DNA from: Clostridiales bacterium
Lineage (GTDB): Bacteria > Bacillota > Clostridia > Lachnospirales > WQUN01
NCBI GenBank assembly: GCA_031270945.1
Contig: JAISWZ010000711.1
Coordinates: 1 to 49,036, forward strand
Direction of reading: 5' to 3'
Length of the DNA stretch: 49,036 bases
Shown piece by piece: positions 8,377 to 16,943 of the stretch. The notes beneath the pieces were generated by a model. It worked only from the letters and a program-made list of their open reading frames with translations. It searched no databases and was not told the origin of the DNA. Every line of letters starts with the position of its first letter. Within the stretch, counting starts at the first letter, position 1. Both the position numbers and the translations under genes were made by a program.

Positions 8377-9519
8377 ATGAGTGTTCTATCTGAGCTTCTG
8401 AGGGACCGCTACATTGTAAAGGCGCTTGACAGGGAGAAATATTACGCCGCCAAGGATGAGCTGGCGACAAACTCGGATCTGCGGACCTTTATCGACGACA
8501 AGCTGGGGTTTCGGGTGATCGTGAACCCGACTCTGATAAAGCTGGAGAAGATCCCTGACCGGGCGGAGCCTTTGCTTGGCATACTTGACTTTGACAACAA
8601 GCTGGAATACCTGATGTTTTGCATCATGCTCATATTCCTGGAAGAAAAGAACGCTGGAGACCAATTTCTCCTGACCCAGCTGACAGACTTCATGCAAGTG
8701 AACTACGCCAAGCTCATAGGGGAGGATGTTCCCGAGGGGCTTTCTGACACGCTTGACTGGACGAAAATCAATGATCGCAGAAGCTTTGTCAAAGTCATGA
8801 AGTTTTGCGCGGCGAACTTCCTGGTCAAAGTGACAGACGGCATGGACGACGAGTTCATAAGAACCAGCGAGATAGAGGTTCTTTACGACTCCACAGGCGT
8901 CTCCCGCTATTTTGCCAGGCACTTCACCACAAACGTTTTAAGCGAGATCGACATTCTTGAGATAGACAAAGCTGTCTTGGAGCAAGACGACGACAAGTAC
9001 AAGGGAACAAAGCGAAGGGCTTACCGCAAGCTCCTGCTTACTCCCTGCGTGACAAAGGAGATGGAGACGGAATCCATCTTCGCGTACCTCAGGGACAACT
9101 TCAGCCTGGTTGAAGACGCGTTTTCAACGCACCTGAACTGCGATCTCCAGCTTCACAAGTCCATAGCCATGATCCTGGAGGGCGATGACCCACACTTTTC
9201 CAGGAAGTTCCCTGAAAACAACCATCTTTCTGACATAACGCTGAGCCTGTTCTCCATCTTCAGGTCAGAAGCCGCAGCCGGAACCCTGAAGCCCAGGCTC
9301 AACGAGTGGCTCTCCCTTTCAGAGGAGCAGTTCTTTGGGTACGTGATGCGCTGCAAGGAAAAGAACGGCGCGTTCTACGGCAAGACCTTCAGGGACAAGA
9401 AAGACAAGGAACTGGTGATAGAGCTGATCCGGTACATGTATTCTTTCGGCTTTGCCAGGCCGGGTGGAAAAGGGATAATGATCTCGCCGCTGGCGGGGAA
9501 GCTGAACGGGAAATACTAA
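8377..9519 (+). CDS. jetB: Wadjet protein JetB (DUF4194-like; KITE subunit)
   Basis: 380 residues; KITE-type protein that binds the JetA kleisin. The segment with DFDNKLEYLMFCIMLIFLEEK and the following LTQLTDFMQ resembles the DUF4194/MksE winged-helix region. Large parts of the sequence are charged and helical. The ATG at 8377 is one base after the jetA stop, with AGCAGGGGGG as ribosome binding site, so translation is coupled; an ATG at 8254 in this frame lies inside jetA and lacks such a site. Longer than many JetB proteins, so a C-terminal extension is possible. Confidence 0.85.
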   Translation: MSVLSELLRDRYIVKALDREKYYAAKDELATNSDLRTFIDDKLGFRVIVNPTLIKLEKIPDRAEPLLGILDFDNKLEYLMFCIMLIFLEEKNAGDQFLLTQLTDFMQVNYAKLIGEDVPEGLSDTLDWTKINDRRSFVKVMKFCAANFLVKVTDGMDDEFIRTSEIEVLYDSTGVSRYFARHFTTNVLSEIDILEIDKAVLEQDDDKYKGTKRRAYRKLLLTPCVTKEMETESIFAYLRDNFSLVEDAFSTHLNCDLQLHKSIAMILEGDDPHFSRKFPENNHLSDITLSLFSIFRSEAAAGTLKPRLNEWLSLSEEQFFGYVMRCKEKNGAFYGKTFRDKKDKELVIELIRYMYSFGFARPGGKGIMISPLAGKLNGKY

Positions 9520-9520
9520 G

Positions 9521-9673
9521 GCCTATGTGTGCCCGCGCGCCTCTGCGCGGGCGCACATAGGCACCTAATTCCGATCCGCGAAAAAAGGCCTATGTGCGCG
9601 CACTTTGCGCACACAGGCCGCTGGCCACTGCGCGCACTTTGCGCAGTGGCACTAAACTCCGATCCGCGAAAAA
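9521..9673 (+). repeat. Three-hairpin cluster between jetB and jetC, built from a duplicated unit
   Basis: Hairpin 1 (9521-9562) has 18-bp arms, GCCTATGTGTGCCCGCGC against GCGCGGGCGCACATAGGC, with one wobble. Hairpin 2 (9587-9619) and hairpin 3 (9624-9650, perfect 10-bp arms GCCACTGCGC/GCGCAGTGGC) share the loop GCACTTT. A direct repeat containing CCGATCCGCGAAAAA follows hairpin 1 (near 9571) and hairpin 3 (near 9659), 88 bp apart. There is no T-run after any hairpin, so these are not simple terminators. Confidence 0.8.
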
Positions 9674-9804
9674 CTCTAAGGAGCAGTCTCTAAAACATAA
9701 ACCCGTTCCAACAAGTTAAATTTTTAACCTATAACAATCCAAAAAACCGCAAAAAAACCAAACCGAACACGCACGGATGCGGGGTTCCAGGCCAGCCTCT
9801 GTCA

Positions 9805-9916
9805 AGAGCGCATCCCGATTGATTTAAGCTTGTGAAAGCCGCTCAAGCTTGCCCGTTTAGCTCGAGCAAGCTTGATTTCACTGCGCCTTTTCAAATATCG
9901 GGATATGCGCCAAGAG
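9805..9916. mobile_element. Palindromic element in the jetB-jetC gap, possible diverged MITE
   Basis: The ends GAGCGCATCCCGAT and ATCGGGATATGCGCC are inverted copies apart from a two-base gap, and the right end resembles the GGGATATGCTC end of the MITE family. The interior has paired GTGAAA/TTTCAC and repeated CAAGCTTG. It ends 32 bp before the jetC ATG. Confidence 0.4.
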
Positions 9917-9947
9917 CCGCTGCCTGCCCAATACAGGAGGCGCCAAC

Positions 9948-12900
9948 ATGGATTCATGGGCAATCAAACGCGCTGGAGTCATAAACTTCTGGTACTATGA
10001 CAAACAGTACTTTTCATGGGATGAGGGAAGGCTTCTTTTAAGAGGCTCAAATGGGTCTGGCAAGTCGGTGACGATGCAGCTTTTGCTGCCGCTGCTTCTG
10101 GACGGGAACAGAAGCCCATCCAGGCTGGATCCATTCCAGGGCAAAAACAGGAGGCTGGACAACTACCTTCTGGAAGAGGACGATCCCAGGGAAGAGCGGA
10201 CAGGCTATCTGTTTCTGGAATTTGCCAAAGGCAAGGAGACGCTGACAATAGGACTGGGGGCCAGGCTGAGCAGAAGAACCGGCTCAACTGACGTCTGGTA
10301 CTTCGTCGCATCGGGAAGAAGCGTCCCCGACAACATGAGGCTAACAAAAAATGAGGGCGCGTTGGGTGAAGTCTGCCTCCAGATAAAAGAGCTTCGGACG
10401 GAGATCGGGTCTGACGGGCAGGTTTTCACAGCCCAAGGCGAGTACATGAACGAGGTCAACAAGCGCCTCTTTGGGTTTGAGACGCCTGACGAATACAAGG
10501 AGCTATTGGATCTGATAATCCAGCTGAGAAGCCCCAAGCTGTCCAAGGACTTCAAGCCAAGCGTTGTGTCTGAAATATTGATGGAGTCGCTTCCGCCTCT
10601 TTCAAACGAGGATCTTCGCCCTCTCTCGGATTCCATCGAGTCAATGGACGATCAAAAGGACGAGCTCGAGGCGAAAGAGAAAAGCGTTGACGCGCTCGCG
10701 CACATCCTTTACGCTTATGACCATTACAACAACCTGGTTCTTTTTGGCAAGGCGAAAGAATACTACGGTTCTCTAAAGAAGCTCGATGACAACCAAAAAG
10801 AGCTTAGCGCCTTGGAGTCGGCGTTTGAGAACCTGGAGCAGCAAAAGCTTTTGAATGAGCAAAGCCAGGCGGTTCTAGAAACAGAACACCAGATCCTAGG
10901 AAGCAAGATCGAAGAGCTCGAAGCCACAACGAAAGATGAGAGGGAGCTTAGCTTAAGGCTTGGGAAGCTGGAGTTGGAAAGAAAGGATCTCGGCTTGTCA
11001 ATCAAGGCGAAGCAGGAACAGGAAACCAACAAGAAGTCAGATATTCGCCGCCACGAGAAAAAGCTGGAAGATGTCAAGTCATCTCTTGAGATCAAGCTTC
11101 AAGCCATTGCCGACATTTGCAGAGAGCTTGAAGACTTGGCTGATCACTCAGCGTTCACAGGCGACGAGCTGATCCAGCTGGGCTTTCTCAAAAACCTCGA
11201 CTCCCAGTTCGATTTTGCAGGCGTTGTGGATTCGGCGGCCCTGCACAAGCAGGCTCTAAGAAGAGGGCTGGGGCTTTTCGACAAGCAGGAGAAGCTGAGC
11301 ACAAAGAAAGTGGAACTGGAGAACCAGCTGGCCCAATGCGACCTTAAGCTGGAAACGGCGGCAAGAGAGCTGGAAAAGCTGGACTCCGCGTTTGAAACCG
11401 AAAAGCAGACCCTTTTGGAGAACATTCTGGCTTGGGCAGAGGGAACCAGGATCCTGAAGCTCTCCCCCGAAACAAAAGAAGCTTTGGAAAAAGACATAGA
11501 CAAGCTCTTGTACATGGATGACCCGATAACCGTCTCTTTATACTTCAAGGATCTCCACGGCGAGCTGCTGCAAAGCCTCAACCAGCGCATAGGCGCTGAG
11601 CAGTCGAGGTTCGCGCAGCTTAAGGCGACGCTTGCCGAGACCCAGAAGAAGATGAAAGAGCTGGCGTCAAAGAAGGAGCTGGAGCCGCAAAGGTCTCCTG
11701 AAGTTGTGAACAACCGGCTCTGGCTGGCTGAGAAAGGGATACCTTTCACCCCGTTCTACAAACTTCTTAAGTTTAAGGACAGCCTCCCTCAAGCCGAGGC
11801 CAACGCCATTGAGGAAGCCTTGGAGCAAATGGGGATCCTTGACGCGCTGGTCATAAGCGATCAGTACAAGTCTACTGTCCTGGCCAGCAAAGACGGGCTG
11901 AGAGACAAGTATATCTTCCAAGGCAAGTCCGGCCCTGGGATACTGCGCAGAAGCGCGAAGCGCACAGAGCTTTCCGGTGTGCTTGAGGTGGACGGAACCA
12001 CCAACTTCAAGGCCTTTTTGGATAACGCCCTTGGCGCCATAGGATACGGCGCGTCTACGGCGGCAACCAGGATCACCGCCACCGGGCAGTACGAGCTGGG
12101 AATTCTCTCTGGCACATCGTCAAAAACAAAGGATTCAAAGTTCATAGGAGAAGCGGCCAGAAAGCGCTACCGGGAAAGCGAGATAGCGAAGCTTCAAGAA
12201 GAGATCAACGCGTTGGCGCTGGAAAAGGAAGCCTGCGAAAAGCTCGTGGCGTCCCTTCGCGTTGACGCGGCGGATCTAAGCAATGAGTTCGCAAGGGTTC
12301 CCGAGGCCCGGGAGCTTGCCAGGATATCAAAGAGAATGCTTGAGCTGGACGCTGAGACAAGCGCCCTTCGCCTGCAAAAGGACAAGCTTGAAAAAGAGAT
12401 CACCCCTCTGGTGCGCGAGATCCAAGCAATCAGGGTGGAGCTTGTGAAGCTTCAGGATGAGCTGGATCTGCCGCTTGCAAGCCAGGCTTACCGCGATGCT
12501 GAAGACGCCATTGACAGCTACAGGGAAAAGCTTTCAAGCCTGCACATTGAGCACAACAACTACCGGACAACGCTAGAGAACATATCCGCCGCAGAGGACA
12601 GGATAAAAGACTTGGAAGCGGACTTGGAGAACATCATTGGCGAGTTGATGCGAACCGAGAAGAGGCTCAAGCAAAACCTGGCTGAAGAGGAAGGCATACA
12701 TGAGACCCTGAGGATAAAGGGCTATGATCAGATAGTCCAGGCCATCAATGATCACAAAGTCCGAAGAGGGGAAATTGTTAAAGAGAACGACGAGCTGAAG
12801 GTCAGATACGGCAAGCTGGACAGCGAAATCGAGAGAACGGGCAAAGACATAGGCAAGCTGAACGAAACCCGCAGAAACCTTTTGAGCTTTTCTGAAATAT

Positions 12901-14027
12901 ACAAAAAAGTCACAGTGAACGAAAACGCTCTTGGCCTCACAGACGAGAGGGAAGCGGATCTTTCTGATCGCGGCGCGGTGCATGATGCGATAAAAAGACT
13001 GCAGGACAAGAGGGCTTTCCCAAGCAGAAGCGTAACTGACATGGAAGTGGAAGTCCAAAAGCGGCTTAACGAAAACCTGTCAATCCTTGAGGGCTACTAC
13101 CCCACCACAAGCGAGCTGTTCCAGAACATTGAAAACTCAAGCCTGAAGGTAGTCAGGCTGGATATCCGGTGCACCTACGACGGGCAGAAGATCACCATTC
13201 ATGATCTGTACAACAGGCTGGTGACTGACAGGGACAACCAGCGCGAGCTCATAAAGGAAGAGGACAGAAGGCTCTTCGAGAATGTGCTCGGGCAAAACCT
13301 GGCCAGCAAGATTTCAGATCGCATAACAGAATGCGAGCAGTGGGTCAGAAAGATAGACTCGATGATGACCAGCATGGACACCTCCAGCGGCTTGGCTTTG
13401 AGCCTTGCTTGGAAAAGCAGGAAAGCCGAGACCGAAAGCGAGATGGACTCAACCGAGCTTGTGAAGCTTTTGAAGATGGACGCCCAGCTTCGCAAAGACG
13501 AGGACTTCGACAAGCTGGCTTCCCATTTCCATTCCCGAATATCCCAGGCAAGAAAGAGGATGGAAGACAAAAGCATCCCGATTTCTCTTCACACTGCCAT
13601 CCAGGAAATGCTGGACTACAGAAAGTGGTTTGACTTCAGGCTTTACTTTGTAAAAGACGGAAGGCCGAAGCGCGAGCTTACAAACAAAGACTTCTCCCAG
13701 TTCTCAGGCGGAGAGAAGGCCATGAGCATGTACGTCCCCCTGTTTTGCGCGGTAGGCGCGAAGTATGACTCAGCCAAGCCCACAGCGCCAAGGATCATAA
13801 CTCTTGACGAGGCCTTCGCGGGCGTAGACGACAAGAACATCTCTGACATGTTCAGGCTGATGGTGGACTTCCACTTCAATTTCGCCGTGAACTCGCAAGC
13901 CCTGTGGGGAGATCACGAAACGGTTCCCGCGCTCTCGATCTACGAGCTCCATAGGCCCAAGGACGCCAAGTACGTTGGAGCGATCCACTACACGTGGAAT
14001 GGCCGCGAACGGAAGCTTGCGCTGTAA
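9948..14027 (+). CDS. jetC: Wadjet protein JetC (SMC-like ATPase, MksB/MukB type)
   Basis: 1359 residues; the SMC motor that extrudes DNA loops in Wadjet. The N-terminal head has Walker A GSNGSGKS at residues 33-40. Long heptad-rich coiled coils run from about residue 250 to 540 and 730 to 1040 on either side of a hinge-like segment (near 570-690, around IPFTPFYKLLKF). The C-terminal head has the ABC signature FSGGEKAMSMY near residue 1251 and Walker B with D-loop, IITLDEAFAGVD, near 1283. The ATG has AGGAGGCGCCAAC upstream. A 428-bp gap separates it from jetB, unusually long for this operon type. Confidence 0.93.
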   Translation: MDSWAIKRAGVINFWYYDKQYFSWDEGRLLLRGSNGSGKSVTMQLLLPLLLDGNRSPSRLDPFQGKNRRLDNYLLEEDDPREERTGYLFLEFAKGKETLTIGLGARLSRRTGSTDVWYFVASGRSVPDNMRLTKNEGALGEVCLQIKELRTEIGSDGQVFTAQGEYMNEVNKRLFGFETPDEYKELLDLIIQLRSPKLSKDFKPSVVSEILMESLPPLSNEDLRPLSDSIESMDDQKDELEAKEKSVDALAHILYAYDHYNNLVLFGKAKEYYGSLKKLDDNQKELSALESAFENLEQQKLLNEQSQAVLETEHQILGSKIEELEATTKDERELSLRLGKLELERKDLGLSIKAKQEQETNKKSDIRRHEKKLEDVKSSLEIKLQAIADICRELEDLADHSAFTGDELIQLGFLKNLDSQFDFAGVVDSAALHKQALRRGLGLFDKQEKLSTKKVELENQLAQCDLKLETAARELEKLDSAFETEKQTLLENILAWAEGTRILKLSPETKEALEKDIDKLLYMDDPITVSLYFKDLHGELLQSLNQRIGAEQSRFAQLKATLAETQKKMKELASKKELEPQRSPEVVNNRLWLAEKGIPFTPFYKLLKFKDSLPQAEANAIEEALEQMGILDALVISDQYKSTVLASKDGLRDKYIFQGKSGPGILRRSAKRTELSGVLEVDGTTNFKAFLDNALGAIGYGASTAATRITATGQYELGILSGTSSKTKDSKFIGEAARKRYRESEIAKLQEEINALALEKEACEKLVASLRVDAADLSNEFARVPEARELARISKRMLELDAETSALRLQKDKLEKEITPLVREIQAIRVELVKLQDELDLPLASQAYRDAEDAIDSYREKLSSLHIEHNNYRTTLENISAAEDRIKDLEADLENIIGELMRTEKRLKQNLAEEEGIHETLRIKGYDQIVQAINDHKVRRGEIVKENDELKVRYGKLDSEIERTGKDIGKLNETRRNLLSFSEIYKKVTVNENALGLTDEREADLSDRGAVHDAIKRLQDKRAFPSRSVTDMEVEVQKRLNENLSILEGYYPTTSELFQNIENSSLKVVRLDIRCTYDGQKITIHDLYNRLVTDRDNQRELIKEEDRRLFENVLGQNLASKISDRITECEQWVRKIDSMMTSMDTSSGLALSLAWKSRKAETESEMDSTELVKLLKMDAQLRKDEDFDKLASHFHSRISQARKRMEDKSIPISLHTAIQEMLDYRKWFDFRLYFVKDGRPKRELTNKDFSQFSGGEKAMSMYVPLFCAVGAKYDSAKPTAPRIITLDEAFAGVDDKNISDMFRLMVDFHFNFAVNSQALWGDHETVPALSIYELHRPKDAKYVGAIHYTWNGRERKLAL

Positions 14028-14032
14028 AGCAA

Positions 14033-14117
14033 TTCGCGCCGCAGGCGCATGCCAAGTATTCAAATCTTTCGCGCCGCAGGCGCACATATTTTATTCAAAT
14101 CTTTCCCGCCGGGGGCA
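14033..14117 (+). repeat. 35-bp direct repeat in the jetC-jetD gap
   Basis: Two full units (14033 and 14068) start TTCGCGCCGCAGGCGCA and end TATTCAAATC; a third, partial unit (14103) diverges to TTCCCGCCGGGGGCA and supplies the jetD ribosome binding site. Confidence 0.85.
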
Positions 14118-14122
14118 GCCAC

Positions 14123-15412
14123 ATGGACAAAGAGCTAGTAGACGAGTGCGTCTCCTATTTCAAAAGCAGTCCCGGATACACAAGGATGTTTGCCGCCCTG
14201 AAGAAAAAGTGGGAATCCATGGGCCGCTTTGGAGGGAGGATTGAGATTTCAAATCCTTCCAAAGGGGAGATAGAGGCGATCCGAAAGCTTGTCATCCGCA
14301 ACTGCCTAGATGGCGGAAACCTGTCCTTCACAGTGTCCCAGCTGAAAAAGGCGCTGGCTCAGACAAAGTTTGAAGGTGTGGAGCTCGAGGATCTAGTTTT
14401 TGCCTACTTTGGAAAACCCCTGGAGACAAACAAGGATCTCAAGAAACGAAAAGAGGAAGCCAGGCAGGGCTTTTTCCAGTCAGCGTACCCTGATGGGGAA
14501 GCGAAGACATGGCTCCTGAATGTGCTGGAAACAAAAAGGCCGCCATACCGGCTGATGATGAAGCTCTACGAGGAAAACCCGGCTGGGCTTCAAAAGGTTC
14601 TGGACGCTCTTTCCATTGGGATGAACATCCTGAAGACCGGAACCGGCTTGACCAGGCTTGCGATATTTGCCGCCCAGGCGTCAGGGGATCCGCACTTCTT
14701 TGATGACCGCGAGAACGGAGGAAGGATGCTGGTTTCCTACCTTAGCGGAGAAGCGGGACTTGAGGAAGATCCAAAGAGCGCCGAAGAGAGAAGCGAGCTA
14801 TACTACCAAGCCGGGCTAATCAAAGATGACATCTCCAGCTCATGCGCGACTTACGGGCTAAACGCCACCAACTTGGATGGGCTGCCAAACCCGATGTTCG
14901 CAAGCTCTGCAAGGGAGCCTTTCATAGCCTCCTTGGCCAACATCGCAAGCATCCGGGACGCTTCGGCTAAGAATCCTGGCGTTCCGATCCACATCGTTGA
15001 GAACCCGACAGTCTTCAGCGCCCTGACTGACGCGGACATCAAGCGGCAAGGCGATCTGGCCCTGATATGCTCGAACGGGCAGTTCAACCTGGCGGCGCTA
15101 GCCATGATAGACAGGATAGCCAAGAGCGGCGCCAAGCTTTTGTACTCAGGAGACTTTGATCCCTCCGGCTTGCTTATGGCCCAGCGAATAAAAGACAGGT
15201 ACAGCGATCAGCTGGAGCTGTGGAGGTATGGCCTGGACGACTACAAAGCCTGCCTTTCCAATGTTGACTTGTCCAAGACGGAGCTGGCGAAGCTTGAGGG
15301 AATCCATCTGCCGGAGCTAAAAGAAGTGGCGGAGCACATGGCGGCGCTGAAGAAGGCTGGGTACCAGGAAAGCATAATCGACAGGTATGTGAAAGACTGC
15401 GGGCTGGAATAG
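14123..15412 (+). CDS. jetD: Wadjet protein JetD (DUF3322/DUF2220, Toprim nuclease)
   Basis: 429 residues; the nuclease subunit that cuts plasmid DNA once loop extrusion by JetABC stalls. The C-terminal half is a topoisomerase-VI-A-like Toprim fold: the Glu-containing VENPTVFSAL near residue 290 and the DxD-type GDFDPSGLLMAQR near 342 are the metal-binding parts. The N-terminal half is the arm/winged-helix DUF3322 region. The ATG at 14123 follows GGGGGCAGCC; longer in-frame starts inside jetC would translate the 35-bp repeats and are rejected. Last gene of the operon; an intrinsic terminator follows at 15492. Confidence 0.92.
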   Translation: MDKELVDECVSYFKSSPGYTRMFAALKKKWESMGRFGGRIEISNPSKGEIEAIRKLVIRNCLDGGNLSFTVSQLKKALAQTKFEGVELEDLVFAYFGKPLETNKDLKKRKEEARQGFFQSAYPDGEAKTWLLNVLETKRPPYRLMMKLYEENPAGLQKVLDALSIGMNILKTGTGLTRLAIFAAQASGDPHFFDDRENGGRMLVSYLSGEAGLEEDPKSAEERSELYYQAGLIKDDISSSCATYGLNATNLDGLPNPMFASSAREPFIASLANIASIRDASAKNPGVPIHIVENPTVFSALTDADIKRQGDLALICSNGQFNLAALAMIDRIAKSGAKLLYSGDFDPSGLLMAQRIKDRYSDQLELWRYGLDDYKACLSNVDLSKTELAKLEGIHLPELKEVAEHMAALKKAGYQESIIDRYVKDCGLE

Positions 15413-15491
15413 CATGGCGGAACGGCCAGGCTGGAGAAGCCATGCCTGAGTATGAGGCTTGAAAACATATTATTTTTGATTAATATTTGCA

Positions 15492-15518
15492 GGCCGGGGC
15501 GGACGCTCCGGCCTTTTT
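15492..15518 (+). terminator. Intrinsic terminator of the Wadjet operon
   Basis: GGCCGGGGC, loop GGAC, GCTCCGGCC, then TTTTTT, 80 nt after the jetD stop. The hairpin is nearly identical to the one at 16789. Confidence 0.9.
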
Positions 15519-15749
15519 TGAGAGGCGAAAGGTCTGGAAGGCTGGATTGAGCAGCGTTTAGCATTGCTGGCAGGGCCTGGGATAAGCGTTTTGAGGCCGC
15601 ATTTAAAGTTAGTTGACACGCGTGTAAATTTTAATTAAGCGACTCGCGCGATCCCTTGAAGGCGTCTTGCCGCTATCAGACCTTGCGAAGACAAGGCCGT
15701 AACTATCATGAAGGCAAACAGCGAGCCCGCCGCCCTAAGCTGGAAAATC
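15519..15749. other. Gene-free stretch downstream of the Wadjet terminator
   Basis: No gene seen. TTGACA occurs at 15613-15618, but a good -10 at the right distance does not. An AGGCCGCATTTAAAG-type A/T-rich segment follows, and the next clear signal is the promoter at 15750. Confidence 0.4.
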
Positions 15750-15778
15750 TTGTGTATTTGATTGCAGCGGTCTATAAT
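15750..15778 (+). promoter_or_regulatory. Sigma-A promoter of the stalk-domain protein gene
   Basis: TTGTGT (15750-15755), 17-bp spacer, TATAAT (15773-15778), giving a leader of about 110 nt. Confidence 0.65.
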
Positions 15779-15896
15779 AAGACCATGGGCTTAACGCCAG
15801 CCGCGAGGGATGACGATCCGTCACATCTAGCCCGCTTTGTTTGGCCGCACAGGAACACGTTTCAATGTTATCCCAATCAGAGAGGATGTTTTGCCG

Positions 15897-16778
15897 ATGA
15901 GGAAATTTTTAACGCTAGCGCTTTTGGTTTTGGCTTTAGGCCGCCCGGCCTTTGCCGCAGAGCCGACAGCTCCCAAGAACGATCCAGCTATCCAAATCTA
16001 CAATCAGGAAGATGGAAGCGCAAAAGTGGCGTTTGAGCAAAGAGGCGCCAGCTATGAGGTTCCAGCTGGGGCGCCCGTTCGTCTGCTTCTCATAAACGGA
16101 GGCTTTGCGGCGGACGCAAAGATAGTCGTGGAAAGCGACAGAACGCTTGTGCCTTTGCGGATAGTCTCTGAGAACCTTGGCGCTGAAGTCGGATGGGACG
16201 GAACAACGCGCACAGTGACGATCACTGATGGATCAAACGCCGTCAAGCTTGTGATCGGCAGCGCCGAGGCTGACGCCAACGGCGCATTGATAAAGCTGGA
16301 CGCCCCTGCCCGCATAATAGACGACTACACCTATGTTCCCTTGCGGTTCATAGCTGAGGCGCTGGGCGCTGAGGTTGGATATGTTGCCAAGTTCAACGAC
16401 TGGCAGGGCAGCCTGTCGCAGAGGTTCAACAACGCTACTATAGTAACCGTGGAAAAGGAAGCGGGAGCTGTCCAAAAGACCGTTGCGGAAGGGCTTGCCG
16501 CAGTCAAGGCGGCCTCGGTTGCCGAGCATGACAGTCTGGTGGCGTATTACAAAGAGATCGGCGCCAGCTTCAGCGACGAGAATCCGGACTACGATCCAGC
16601 TGATATTGAGTACATCGACAAGAACATCGGCAGATACTTTGTTTACCGCCTGAAGGGCTTTGAAGGGTACCAAGTGCTTTACAACAGCTTCACTGGAGAA
16701 ATCTACAGCGATCATGCAGGATTGCCGACTTTCAACATTGACAAGGGATTTGTCAATATTAGCTGGCTGTATCAGTGA
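15897..16778 (+). CDS. Exported protein with copper-amine-oxidase-type N-terminal (stalk) domain
   Basis: 293 residues. The ATG at 15897 gives a clean signal peptide, MRKFLTLALLVLALGRPAFA with cleavage after AFA. Then comes a CuAO_N1 (PF07833) domain: VPLRIVSENLGAEVGWDGTT and its partner repeat YVPLRFIAEALGAEVGY are the two hallmark repeats near residues 85 and 145. These domains are common on secreted and cell-wall proteins of Clostridia; no catalytic copper site is expected. The C-terminal 130 residues (Glu-, Asp- and Tyr-rich) are unrecognised. AGAGAGGA lies 10 nt upstream. A single-gene transcript between its own promoter and terminator. Confidence 0.85.
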   Translation: MRKFLTLALLVLALGRPAFAAEPTAPKNDPAIQIYNQEDGSAKVAFEQRGASYEVPAGAPVRLLLINGGFAADAKIVVESDRTLVPLRIVSENLGAEVGWDGTTRTVTITDGSNAVKLVIGSAEADANGALIKLDAPARIIDDYTYVPLRFIAEALGAEVGYVAKFNDWQGSLSQRFNNATIVTVEKEAGAVQKTVAEGLAAVKAASVAEHDSLVAYYKEIGASFSDENPDYDPADIEYIDKNIGRYFVYRLKGFEGYQVLYNSFTGEIYSDHAGLPTFNIDKGFVNISWLYQ

Positions 16779-16788
16779 TTGAGCGAAA

Positions 16789-16815
16789 GGCCGGAGCGGA
16801 TGCTCCGGCCTTTTT
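16789..16815 (+). terminator. Intrinsic terminator
   Basis: GGCCGGAGC, loop GGAT, GCTCCGGCC, TTTTT, right after the stalk-domain gene. Confidence 0.93.
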
Positions 16816-16943
16816 GGCGTTGGGAACGCTGGCTGATTTCCCGAAATATGCCATATCAAAGATGTTAATGCCGAAATCAGCAATAAATTTATGTAATTTT
16901 AGATCTTCCCTTTTCATCAATTTACATGTATAATAATGGGAGC

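Noticed and set aside
6167..15518. Wadjet region as a tRNA-Leu-integrated genomic island
   Set aside because: No second copy of the tRNA 3' end and no integrase were found in the window.
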